In this document: positions 53,629 to 61,139 of the stretch, in pieces
Numbering within the stretch: position 1 is the first letter of the stretch
How the letters are laid out: every line of letters begins with the position of its first letter
NCBI GenBank assembly: GCA_001874335.1
Contig: MPDE01000008.1
Span: 1-64,000 of the forward strand
DNA length: 64,000 nt
Source: Bacteroidetes bacterium MedPE-SWsnd-G2
GTDB lineage: Bacteria; Bacteroidota; Bacteroidia; Flavobacteriales; Flavobacteriaceae
Direction of reading: 5' to 3'
Notes under the pieces: model-generated
The model's database searches: none
The model's input: only the letters and a program-made list of their open reading frames with translations
What the model was told of the DNA's origin: nothing
Program-made: the position numbers and the translations under genes

Positions 53629-54579
53629 ATGAAGGTAATACCAAGTGTTAATCTTCAGGATTTTATTTCTGGAGATTCTCAAAAGAAACAGGATTTTGTA
53701 AATGCTATTGGTGCGGCTTATGAAGAAATAGGGTTTGTAGCACTAAGCGGTCATTTTTTAGATGAGGCTTTGGTTGAAGAATTATATTCAGAGATAAAAT
53801 CGTTCTTTGAGCTACCTGTTGATGTCAAACAGAAATATGAGATTCCTGGTATTGGTGGTCAACGGGGTTACGTCTCTTTCGGTAAAGAAAGTGCAAAAGG
53901 AAAAAAAGAAGGTGATTTAAAAGAGTTTTGGCATTTTGGGCAGTATGTCGAAAATAATCCAGAATTAGAAAAGGAATATCCTGAAAATGTATTGGTTGAT
54001 GAATTACCAGCTTTTAATGAAGTGGGTAAAAAGACGTACCGCATGCTCGAAAAAACTGCAAAGTATGTTTTAAGAGCCTTGGCATTACATTTGAAATTAG
54101 AAGAAACTTATTTTGACCAATATATTTATAATGGTAATTCTATTTTAAGACCTATTCATTACCCTCCAATCACATCAGAGCCTAAAGATGCTGTTAGAGC
54201 AGCTGCTCATGGTGATATAAATTTAATCACATTGTTGATGGGGGCTCAAGGAAAAGGGTTGCAAGTGCAAAATCATGAAGGAGAATGGATAGATGCTATT
54301 GCTCAACCAGATGAATTAATGATTAATGTTGGTGATATGTTATCAAGACATTCAAATAATAAATTGAAATCCACAATACATAGGGTTGTTAATCCACCTA
54401 AAGAATTATGGGGAACCTCAAGATATTCAATTCCATTTTTTATGCACCCAATTAGTGCTATGAAATTAGATGTACTTGATGGATGTATTGATGAAAATAA
54501 TCCAAAAAAATTCGACGATATTACAGCTGGAGAATTTTTAAACGAAAGACTTCGAGAATTAGGATTAATTAAAAAATAA
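53629..54579 (+). CDS. 2-oxoglutarate/Fe(II) oxygenase, isopenicillin N synthase family
   Basis: The 316-residue enzyme has an N-terminal DIOX_N-like region (IPSVNLQDFISGDSQKKQDF, then EIGFVALSGH). The double-stranded beta-helix follows, with iron ligands His and Asp in AAAHGDINLITLL and the distal His in KSTIHRVVNP, then the 2OG-binding RYSIPFFMHP. Family members oxidise small molecules; the substrate is not apparent. The next five genes follow in the same direction with gaps or overlaps of at most about 14 bp, so it opens an operon driven by the box at 53591. Confidence 0.9.
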   Translation: MKVIPSVNLQDFISGDSQKKQDFVNAIGAAYEEIGFVALSGHFLDEALVEELYSEIKSFFELPVDVKQKYEIPGIGGQRGYVSFGKESAKGKKEGDLKEFWHFGQYVENNPELEKEYPENVLVDELPAFNEVGKKTYRMLEKTAKYVLRALALHLKLEETYFDQYIYNGNSILRPIHYPPITSEPKDAVRAAAHGDINLITLLMGAQGKGLQVQNHEGEWIDAIAQPDELMINVGDMLSRHSNNKLKSTIHRVVNPPKELWGTSRYSIPFFMHPISAMKLDVLDGCIDENNPKKFDDITAGEFLNERLRELGLIKK

Positions 54580-54585
54580 GTTGAC

Positions 54586-54915
54586 ATGGATTTAAAAGAT
54601 CAACTTAAAAACCTATTCCCTGATCATGAAGAAAAGGATGTAGAGGTTAAAAAAGAGGATACAAATAGTGTTTGGAAACAAGAGGATCCTATAATTTGTA
54701 AATATGAAAAGCGAAAAGGAAAACCAATTACCATATTAGAAGGATATACTGGCGCCACTTCAGATTTTAAAGCTTTAGCAAAACAAATCAAAAAAAAGCT
54801 TAGTGTTGGAGGAAGTTTTAAAGATGAAAAAATAATAATTCAAGGGGATTACCGAGATAAAATTATGGAACTTTTAAAAGATGAGGGATTTAATGTTAAG
54901 CGCGTCGGTGGATAG
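54586..54915 (+). CDS. SUI1/YciH-family translation initiation factor homologue
   Basis: The 109-residue protein has a C-terminal SUI1 fold: GKPITILEGYTGATSDFKAL, KQIKKKLSVGGSFKDEKIII, QGDYRDKIMELLKDEGFNVK. It is the bacterial counterpart of eIF1, as E. coli YciH, thought to affect start-codon fidelity on the 30S subunit. The N-terminal ~40 residues are an acidic/basic charged extension. It follows the oxygenase by 6 bp and abuts the DUF1835 gene exactly (stop then ATG). Confidence 0.92.
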   Translation: MDLKDQLKNLFPDHEEKDVEVKKEDTNSVWKQEDPIICKYEKRKGKPITILEGYTGATSDFKALAKQIKKKLSVGGSFKDEKIIIQGDYRDKIMELLKDEGFNVKRVGG

Positions 54916-55857
54916 ATGGTAGCCAAAACTTTACATATTACAAATGGCGAAAATTTATCAAATTACTTTGGTGAATTAAATATTGAAGGCGATGTTTTTA
55001 CTTGGCAAGAAATGCTTTGTGAAGGACCAACATTAGAACTTTTGGAAACTGAAGAATTTCTTAAAACACGAAAGGACTTTCTAAATTCATCTTATCAAGC
55101 CGATATTGATCGCTATGAGCTTGAACAAGAATTTCAACTGTTACAAGATTGGCAAAATTACACCGAAATCATTTTATGGTTTGAATACGATTTGTTTTGT
55201 CATATAAATTTAGTAGCCATTATTAGTTTATTGGTTCAGAAAAAAGTGGATTTACCACTATATTTGGTTTGTAGCGGACGTATTGAGCATGAATCTCAAT
55301 TAAAGGGACTGTCAGAATTAAGTCCGGCATTACTTTATAAACATTACAATAATAAAAAGAGATTACTAGCTTCAGATATTGATTTGGCACATACTATTTG
55401 GGCTATCTATTGCGGTTGTGATCATAGTCTTTTAAAACCTTTTATAACGACACCCTCTTCCTTTGATTATTTATCAAATTGCCTAAAAGCCCATTTAGAG
55501 CGATTCCCTGATTCTAAAAGCGGCTTGAGCAGATTGGAAGAGAATATTTTACAGATTATTAGAGATAATAAAATAAATTCTAAACATCATTTGTTAGGAT
55601 ATGCTTTAAATTATCAAGGCTATTATGGCTTTGGTGATTTACAATTAGAACGAATTATAAATCTCTTGTCTATTTTTTATGATACTACAGAAGAAGCTAT
55701 TACATTAAATAGAAAGGGGCATGAAGCATTATTGGGGCAAGCCAATTTTGCAGTAGAGTTGAACAATGACATGAGCTATGGAGGTGTCAAAAGATTAAAC
55801 TTCCAATTTAGCAGAAAAGAAAACAAACTTATTAAAACAAACATCAATGCCTATTAA
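54916..55857 (+). CDS. DUF1835 family protein
   Basis: The 313-residue cytosolic protein has the DUF1835 start (TLHITNGENLSNYFGEL, DVFTWQEMLCEGPTLELL) and continues with EIILWFEYDLFCHINLVAII and a C-terminal winged-helix-like stretch. DUF1835 proteins are widespread in Bacteroidota and Firmicutes, and no activity is established. The gene begins directly at the stop of SUI1 and overlaps the phosphorylase start by 11 bp, so the products are translated together. Confidence 0.82.
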   Translation: MVAKTLHITNGENLSNYFGELNIEGDVFTWQEMLCEGPTLELLETEEFLKTRKDFLNSSYQADIDRYELEQEFQLLQDWQNYTEIILWFEYDLFCHINLVAIISLLVQKKVDLPLYLVCSGRIEHESQLKGLSELSPALLYKHYNNKKRLLASDIDLAHTIWAIYCGCDHSLLKPFITTPSSFDYLSNCLKAHLERFPDSKSGLSRLEENILQIIRDNKINSKHHLLGYALNYQGYYGFGDLQLERIINLLSIFYDTTEEAITLNRKGHEALLGQANFAVELNNDMSYGGVKRLNFQFSRKENKLIKTNINAY

Positions 55858-56710
55858 ACCATCAGAGTTAATTATAAATCCCGATGGTAGTGTATATCAT
55901 CTAAATTTAAAACCAGAACATATTGCAAAGGATATTTTCTTTGTTGGGGATCAAGATCGTGTTGAGTTAATTACCAAACACTTTGATTCTATTGAGTTTT
56001 CAATTCAAAAGAGAGAATTTAAAACTCAAACTGGTACTTACAAAGGAAAACGTCTTACAGTAATGTCAACTGGTATTGGACCTGACAATATAGATATTGT
56101 CATGAATGAGTTAGACGCCTTGGCGAATATTGATTTAGAAACCAGAGAAATTAAATCAGAATTAACAAGTTTAAATATTGTTAGAATCGGAACTTCTGGT
56201 TCTTTGCAACCTGATATTCCAGTAGATTCATTTGTGTTAAGCACACATGGCTTAGATTTAAACGGGAATTTACATTACTACGAATTAAAGGATATCTGTT
56301 TAACTAATGTAGAAGATGCGTTTATTGAGCATACCAGTTGGGATTCAAAAAAAGCACGACCTTTAATCATTGCAAATAGTAAAACTTTAGAAGCTAAGTT
56401 TGAAAGTGATCAAACTTTCAAAGGCGTTACAGCAACTGCTGGTGGATTTTATGGCCCACAAGGTCGTGTGTTGAGATTAGCCGTAAAAGATTCTAAGTTA
56501 AATACTAAAATAGATTCGTTTAGGTATGAAGAATTTAGAGTGACTAATCTGGAAATGGAAACCTCAGTGATTTTTGGACTTTCAAAGTTATTGGGGCATC
56601 ATGCATTGGCTCTAAATGCCATTGTAGCTAACCGAGCTAATAGAACATTTAGTGAGCACCCAAGACAAACTGTTGAGCGATTAATTACTTATGCTTTAGA
56701 ACGAGTTTAA
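55847..56710 (+). CDS. Nucleoside phosphorylase (uridine phosphorylase type)
   Basis: The 287-residue enzyme cleaves a nucleoside with phosphate. Motifs: VGDQDRVELITKHF (the phosphate-binding Asp/Arg region of the NP-I family), VMSTGIGPDNIDIVMNEL, VRIGTSGSLQPDIPV, and the nucleoside-binding NLEMETSVIFGL (E-M-E). The pattern is closest to uridine phosphorylases, but the substrate should be tested. It overlaps the DUF1835 gene by 11 bp and precedes the binding-protein-like gene by 14 bp, suggesting a nucleoside or base salvage setting. Confidence 0.87.
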   Translation: MPIKPSELIINPDGSVYHLNLKPEHIAKDIFFVGDQDRVELITKHFDSIEFSIQKREFKTQTGTYKGKRLTVMSTGIGPDNIDIVMNELDALANIDLETREIKSELTSLNIVRIGTSGSLQPDIPVDSFVLSTHGLDLNGNLHYYELKDICLTNVEDAFIEHTSWDSKKARPLIIANSKTLEAKFESDQTFKGVTATAGGFYGPQGRVLRLAVKDSKLNTKIDSFRYEEFRVTNLEMETSVIFGLSKLLGHHALALNAIVANRANRTFSEHPRQTVERLITYALERV

Positions 56711-56724
56711 GAAGAGGATTTTAC

Positions 56725-57579
56725 ATGAAAACAATAAAAATTGGAGGTGTTCCAGAGCATTTCAATTACCCTTGGTACTTGGGTTTAAAAAATGGTGATT
56801 TTAAATCTGAAGGCATTAATTTACGTTGGCGAGACTATTTTGGCGGTACTGGCGAAATGACATTAGCACTTAGAAATGGTGAAATAGATTTAGCTGTTAT
56901 TTTAACTGAAGGTATAGTAAAAGATATAGTTGAAGGTAATGACTGCAAAATAGTTCAGGTATTTGTGAATTCGCCATTAATTTGGGGCGTGCACGTTGCA
57001 AATGATTCAAATTATAAATCGATCACTGAAGTTAAAGGACAAAAAGCTGCAATTAGTAGGTACGGTTCAGGCTCTCATCTAATGGCTTATATTCATGCTC
57101 AGAATAATGGTTGGGATTTAGAAAAAGATTTAAATTTTGAAGTAGTCAAAGACCTTAAAGGAGCCGTTGCAAGCTTAACTCAAGGAGAATCAGATTATTT
57201 TCTATGGGAGAAATTCACAACTAAACCCATTGTAGATGACGGTGTTTTTAGAATTATTGACCACTGCCCTACACCATGGCCTTGTTTTGTTATTGCTGTT
57301 AGGAATGAAATATTGCAATCCGATCCCGATTGTATCCAAACTATACTTGAGTTGATAAATGCGCAAACATTAAATTTTAAATCTATAAATGATATTGATT
57401 TTATGTTAGCAAGTAGGTATGATCAAAAGCTAGAAGATATTAGAGAATGGCTAAGTTTGACCGAGTGGTCTCAAAAAAATATTGATATAAATCAATTAAA
57501 TTCAATTCAAGACGAATTATTGGCCTTGAATATTATTTCTAATACACTACCTTCTGAGGAATTTGTGTTTAATTTCTGA
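56725..57579 (+). CDS. Cytosolic periplasmic-binding-like protein (NMT1/THI5-like type II fold)
   Basis: The 284-residue protein has the type II periplasmic-binding fold: IKIGGVPEHFNYPWYLGLKNG, WRDYFGGTGEMTLALRNGE, LAVILTEGIVKDIVEGN, KGQKAAISRYGSGSHLMAY. It lacks any signal peptide or membrane segment, and no ABC permease or ATPase lies nearby. Hence it is more likely a cytosolic ligand-binding or biosynthetic protein than a transporter subunit. Related folds include THI5/NMT1 (pyrimidine synthesis) and MqnA. Its place after a nucleoside phosphorylase fits a small pyrimidine or cofactor ligand, but this is inference. Confidence 0.72.
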   Translation: MKTIKIGGVPEHFNYPWYLGLKNGDFKSEGINLRWRDYFGGTGEMTLALRNGEIDLAVILTEGIVKDIVEGNDCKIVQVFVNSPLIWGVHVANDSNYKSITEVKGQKAAISRYGSGSHLMAYIHAQNNGWDLEKDLNFEVVKDLKGAVASLTQGESDYFLWEKFTTKPIVDDGVFRIIDHCPTPWPCFVIAVRNEILQSDPDCIQTILELINAQTLNFKSINDIDFMLASRYDQKLEDIREWLSLTEWSQKNIDINQLNSIQDELLALNIISNTLPSEEFVFNF

Positions 57580-57610
57580 TAAAAATGTAAATACTTGTAA
57601 GGATGTATTC

Positions 57611-57625
57611 CATTGATTATCAATG
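57611..57625. repeat. 15-bp palindrome, possible operator or weak hairpin
   Basis: CATTGAT and ATCAATG flank a single T, shortly after the binding-protein-like gene and before the promoter box at 57701. It could be a protein site or the remains of a stem. No T run follows. Confidence 0.35.
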
Positions 57626-57700
57626 TGTGAAAATATGCTGTGAATTTCTGTTTTTTTAGTAAAAATTGCTTGTAAATACCTACGTTTCAAAAATTTAACT

Positions 57701-57708
57701 ATATTTGG
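57701..57708 (+). promoter_or_regulatory. -7 promoter box for the 49-residue membrane protein
   Basis: TATATTTG matches TAnnTTTG exactly and lies 42 bp before the ATG of the small membrane protein at 57751, which supports that frame being a real gene. Confidence 0.45.
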
Positions 57709-57750
57709 TGATACCAAATCGTCAATTAATTTTGACTTAACACTCAAATT

Positions 57751-57900
57751 ATGGTAGTAACAATTACTCTAATTATAGTATCACTTGTAATAATTAACTT
57801 TCTGCTTTTAGCGTTTAGTTGTAATAAAGTGCCAAGAAAAATTAAATCACCTAAACCTCACATTGTCAGAGTTAAGAGTCCGCTATTAACGACCAATTAA
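57751..57900 (+). CDS. 49-residue single-pass membrane protein of unknown function
   Basis: This short frame encodes an N-terminal hydrophobic helix (VTITLIIVSLVIINFLLLAF) followed by a Cys and a strongly basic tail (CNKVPRKIKSPKPHIVRVKS). The positive-inside rule places the tail in the cytoplasm. An exact promoter box lies 42 bp upstream. The last 29 bp overlap the 3' end of the uracil-DNA glycosylase gene on the other strand. No family is recognised, and with only one copy to judge by, coding status is likely but not certain. Confidence 0.55.
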   Translation: MVVTITLIIVSLVIINFLLLAFSCNKVPRKIKSPKPHIVRVKSPLLTTN

Positions 57901-58555
57901 TAGGTTTCAAACCTTGATTTATTAGAATTTTATTGGTGGAACTAAAATGTTTATTTCCAAACCAAAGTCCTCTATTTGCACTTAATGGAGATGGGTGTCC
58001 TGTTTTCAAAACAAAATGATGTTTTGAAGTAATTAATTTCTCCTTCTTTTTTGCATAATGACCCCAAAGCAAGAATGTTACAGGTTCAGGTTTGTTGTTT
58101 ACAATAGAAATAACTGCATCTGTAAATGTTTCCCAGCCTTTTTTAGCATGGCTTCCTGCCTGTTTTTCTTTTACAGTTAATACTGCGTTTAGCATGAGCA
58201 CGCCTTGATCTGCCCAAGGTTTTAAATAACCATTTTTAGGTTCAGCTATAGACAAATCGTTTGTTAGTTCTTTAAAAATGTTTTTAAGTGAGGGCGGAAT
58301 AGTAACCCCTTTGTTGACTGAATAACACAAGCCATGGGCTTGGTTTTCTCCATGGTAAGGATCCTGCCCAATAATAACAACCTTTACATCTTCTAAATTG
58401 CAAGCTGTAAATGCTTGAAATATATCTTTTTCTTTAGGGAAACAAGTTTCTTGAGCATATTGCTCATCAACAAATTGTTTTAAGGAATTAAAGTATGGTT
58501 TTGAAAATTCTTCAGAAAGTGCGGTATTCCAAGACCGATTAATATTGGTATTCAT
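57872..58555 (-). CDS. ung: Uracil-DNA glycosylase (family 1)
   Basis: The 227-residue enzyme removes uracil from DNA at the start of base-excision repair. The water-activating Asp65 is in VVIIGQDPYHGENQAHGLCY, the Ser/uracil pocket segment is SVNKGVTIPPSLKNIFKEL, and the catalytic His lies in KTGHPSPLSANRG. Length is close to the usual 220-230 residues. I set the start at 58555 (MNTNINRSWN); an upstream ATG adds 28 residues unlike the family. Its 3' end overlaps the small membrane-protein gene. Confidence 0.94.
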   Translation of the reverse strand: MNTNINRSWNTALSEEFSKPYFNSLKQFVDEQYAQETCFPKEKDIFQAFTACNLEDVKVVIIGQDPYHGENQAHGLCYSVNKGVTIPPSLKNIFKELTNDLSIAEPKNGYLKPWADQGVLMLNAVLTVKEKQAGSHAKKGWETFTDAVISIVNNKPEPVTFLLWGHYAKKKEKLITSKHHFVLKTGHPSPLSANRGLWFGNKHFSSTNKILINQGLKPINWSLIADS

Positions 58556-58656
58556 TTCATCTACAAAAAAAATCAACTTGGCTAATATATGATTTTTGTC
58601 AGTATTCAATACCGTGAAATGTATTATATTGAATTCCATTTAATTATGTAATTACC

Positions 58657-59535
58657 ATGTCTCAAGAACTTCGTCAAAGAATACAAGCATTATTGGATAA
58701 GCCATTATTGGATTTGGAAACAGTGGATAATATTAGTCATTCAGATTTCTATAATAACTATGTAAAGAAGGGAAAGCCTGTTAAAATGACCAATATGATG
58801 AATGACTGGGAGGCCACTAAATCATGGAGCTTAGATTATTTTGAAGATATAGGAAAAGACAAAGAAACCTATATTTCTAAGGGTAATATTAGACAGCAAG
58901 AAACAAAATGGGAATATGGTAGTTTCTTGGAGTACATTAAAAAAATAAAGGCTCCTACTTCTGAAAATGAACAAACGTATTTGTCTAATCTATCCATAAT
59001 GAAACTCTTCCCTGAGTTGGAAAACGATGTAGATTTTTCAATTTTATCCGACCATAAAGTGAAAGATTCAAAGTCTATTTGGATTGGTCCTAAAGGTACT
59101 ATAACGGGGTTTCATCAAGATAGAGCTGATAATATTTTAGCTCAGGTTAAGGGCAGTAAGGTTTGGTTGATTGTTGATAATAAGCAATCTCATTTAATGT
59201 ATGAGAGTGACAAATATGAACCGGGATCAATTTTGAGTGAGATAGACCTTGAAAACTTTGATCGTGAAAAGTATCCCCTTTTTCAAGAAGCAGATATTTA
59301 CTTTGTAGAAATTAACGAAGGAGATATGGTGTTCAATCCAAAGAATTTTTGGCATTGTGTGTACTCCACAGATAAGTCGATAAGTGTGAACTGTTTTTCC
59401 TACTCAAATTTAGACTATATAGGAGGGAAACTAAAAAGTTTTGCTCAAGTTAAACTTCATAATATGGGTTTATATCGTCCTAAAAATTGCGTTTGTCATT
59501 ACAATGATGATAATGGCGTACGCCGTCGACGTTAA
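58657..59535 (+). CDS. Cupin-like/JmjC 2OG oxygenase-type protein
   Basis: The 292-residue protein has a cupin_8/JmjC layout: an N-terminal helix region with FYNNYVKKGKPVKMTNMM, then the iron-binding His-x-Asp in ITGFHQDRADNILAQVKGSK, the distal His in FNPKNFWHCVYSTDK, and SVNCFSYSN. Such enzymes hydroxylate proteins or RNA-linked substrates. The C-terminal tail is Arg-rich (GVRRRR). It follows divergently from ung by 101 bp and precedes the YfcC-type transporter by 56 bp. The substrate is unknown. Confidence 0.82.
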   Translation: MSQELRQRIQALLDKPLLDLETVDNISHSDFYNNYVKKGKPVKMTNMMNDWEATKSWSLDYFEDIGKDKETYISKGNIRQQETKWEYGSFLEYIKKIKAPTSENEQTYLSNLSIMKLFPELENDVDFSILSDHKVKDSKSIWIGPKGTITGFHQDRADNILAQVKGSKVWLIVDNKQSHLMYESDKYEPGSILSEIDLENFDREKYPLFQEADIYFVEINEGDMVFNPKNFWHCVYSTDKSISVNCFSYSNLDYIGGKLKSFAQVKLHNMGLYRPKNCVCHYNDDNGVRRRR

Positions 59536-59591
59536 TTTTCCTATTTTTTAAGTACTTTAGAATCTTTATTACCAACCAACGATTCTAAATC

Positions 59592-61088
59592 ATGAAATTA
59601 TTCAAACTACCTTCTGCTCAAACCATTTTAATTATAATAGCAGCGGCAGTAGCCCTTTTGACCTGGGTAATTCCAGCTGGAAAGTTTGATACCTTGTTTT
59701 ATGACAAAGATGATGTTGCTTTTGTATTAAACTCAAAAGGAGAGTCAATTCGGTTAAATGCAAACCAAACAACATTAGACTCCTTAAACATTAAGATTCC
59801 ATTTTCTAAATTCAGTAATGGAGATATCTGGAAACCAATTGCTGTTCCGGGTACTTATATGGAAGTTGAAGGTTCTCCTCAAGGGTTTGCAGAATTTGTT
59901 AAGTCTCCAGTAAAAGGGATAATTGCTGCTGCAGACATCATCTTTTTAATTCTAATTATCGGTGGATTAATTGGTGTTATGAATCTTACAGGGGCATTTA
60001 ATGCAGGAATTTCTTGGTTAGCACATGCCTTAAAAGGACGAGAATTTATTCTCATTGTATTAGTAACTACGCTTATTGCTCTTGGAGGCACAACCTTTGG
60101 TTTGGCTGAGGAAACAATTGCCTTCTTCCCTATTTTAATTCCAGTGTTTATTGCAGCAAAATACGATGCTCTTGTCGGCTTGGCCTGTATTTATTTAGGG
60201 TCAAGTATAGGGACTATGTGTTCTACGACAAACCCGTTTAGTACAATAATAGCTTCTGACGCTGCTGGTATAAATTGGACTACGGGATTAACAGGAAGAG
60301 TAATAATGTTAGTGGTTTGTTTAGTTATAACTATTATCTATATAATAAGATATGCTAATAAGGTAAAGAAAAACCCTGAAGCGTCTTTAATTTTTGACCA
60401 AAAGGAAGAAATTGAAAATCTTTTTGGCGACTTGTTTTCTCAAGAATCTCAAAAATTGACAACAAGGTTGCGCCTTATTTTAGCAGTGTTTTCACTATGC
60501 TTTATAGTAATGATTTATGGTGTTTCCCAATTGGAATGGTGGTTTGCTGAAATGACAACCATTTTCTTGGTAGGAGCTGTATTAGTTGCTTTTATTGGCC
60601 GAATTAAAGAAACACAATTTTTAAAAGCTTTTATGGGTGGCGCTAGTGATTTGTTAGGTGTAGCTTTTATTGTTGGAATTGCCAGAGGAATTACAATTTT
60701 AATGGAAGATGGGATGATTAGCGATACCTTGTTATTCTATGCAAGTAATACCACAGAAGGCATGAACAAGGGGCTGTTTGTAAATACAATGCTGTATGTG
60801 TATTCTGGATTGTCATTCTTTATCCCGTCATCTTCAGGAATGGCTGTTCTTACAATGCCAATAATGTCTCCGTTAGCAGATACCGTTGGACTGGGTAGAG
60901 AAACCATTGTGAATTGCTATCAATATGGAATGGGAATCTTTAATTTAATCAACCCTACAGGTTTAATACTGGCTTCTTTAGCAATCGTAAATATTGGATA
61001 TAATAAGTGGTTGAAGTTTATTTTTCCGCTTATGATTATTTTGGCCGTTTTAATTATGATTGTATTGACCGCTTTGGCTTATTATTAA
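59592..61088 (+). CDS. YfcC-type/basic amino-acid antiporter-like membrane transporter
   Basis: The 498-residue protein has about twelve membrane segments and the YfcC/UIT6 pattern: an N-terminal TILIIIAAAVALLTWVIPAG, then PVKGIIAAADIIFLILIIGG, GGTTFGLAEETIAFFPILIP, GSSIGTMCSTTNPFSTIIAS, and PSSSGMAVLTMPIMSPLAD. The two Ser/Thr/Asn/Pro-rich loops are typical re-entrant substrate-binding hairpins of ion-transporter-superfamily carriers. Peptide or amino-acid uptake is the general assignment; the actual substrate cannot be named. A stand-alone gene. Confidence 0.85.
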   Translation: MKLFKLPSAQTILIIIAAAVALLTWVIPAGKFDTLFYDKDDVAFVLNSKGESIRLNANQTTLDSLNIKIPFSKFSNGDIWKPIAVPGTYMEVEGSPQGFAEFVKSPVKGIIAAADIIFLILIIGGLIGVMNLTGAFNAGISWLAHALKGREFILIVLVTTLIALGGTTFGLAEETIAFFPILIPVFIAAKYDALVGLACIYLGSSIGTMCSTTNPFSTIIASDAAGINWTTGLTGRVIMLVVCLVITIIYIIRYANKVKKNPEASLIFDQKEEIENLFGDLFSQESQKLTTRLRLILAVFSLCFIVMIYGVSQLEWWFAEMTTIFLVGAVLVAFIGRIKETQFLKAFMGGASDLLGVAFIVGIARGITILMEDGMISDTLLFYASNTTEGMNKGLFVNTMLYVYSGLSFFIPSSSGMAVLTMPIMSPLADTVGLGRETIVNCYQYGMGIFNLINPTGLILASLAIVNIGYNKWLKFIFPLMIILAVLIMIVLTALAYY

Positions 61089-61139
61089 AGGTATTTGCAG
61101 GCTTTTTTACTAATTTAGCAGTCCAATTTTTATGATAGA

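Noticed and set aside
58556-58639. 28-residue N-terminal extension of uracil-DNA glycosylase
   Set aside because: Family length and start fit MNTNINRSWN; the extension is hydrophobic and unlike other glycosylases.
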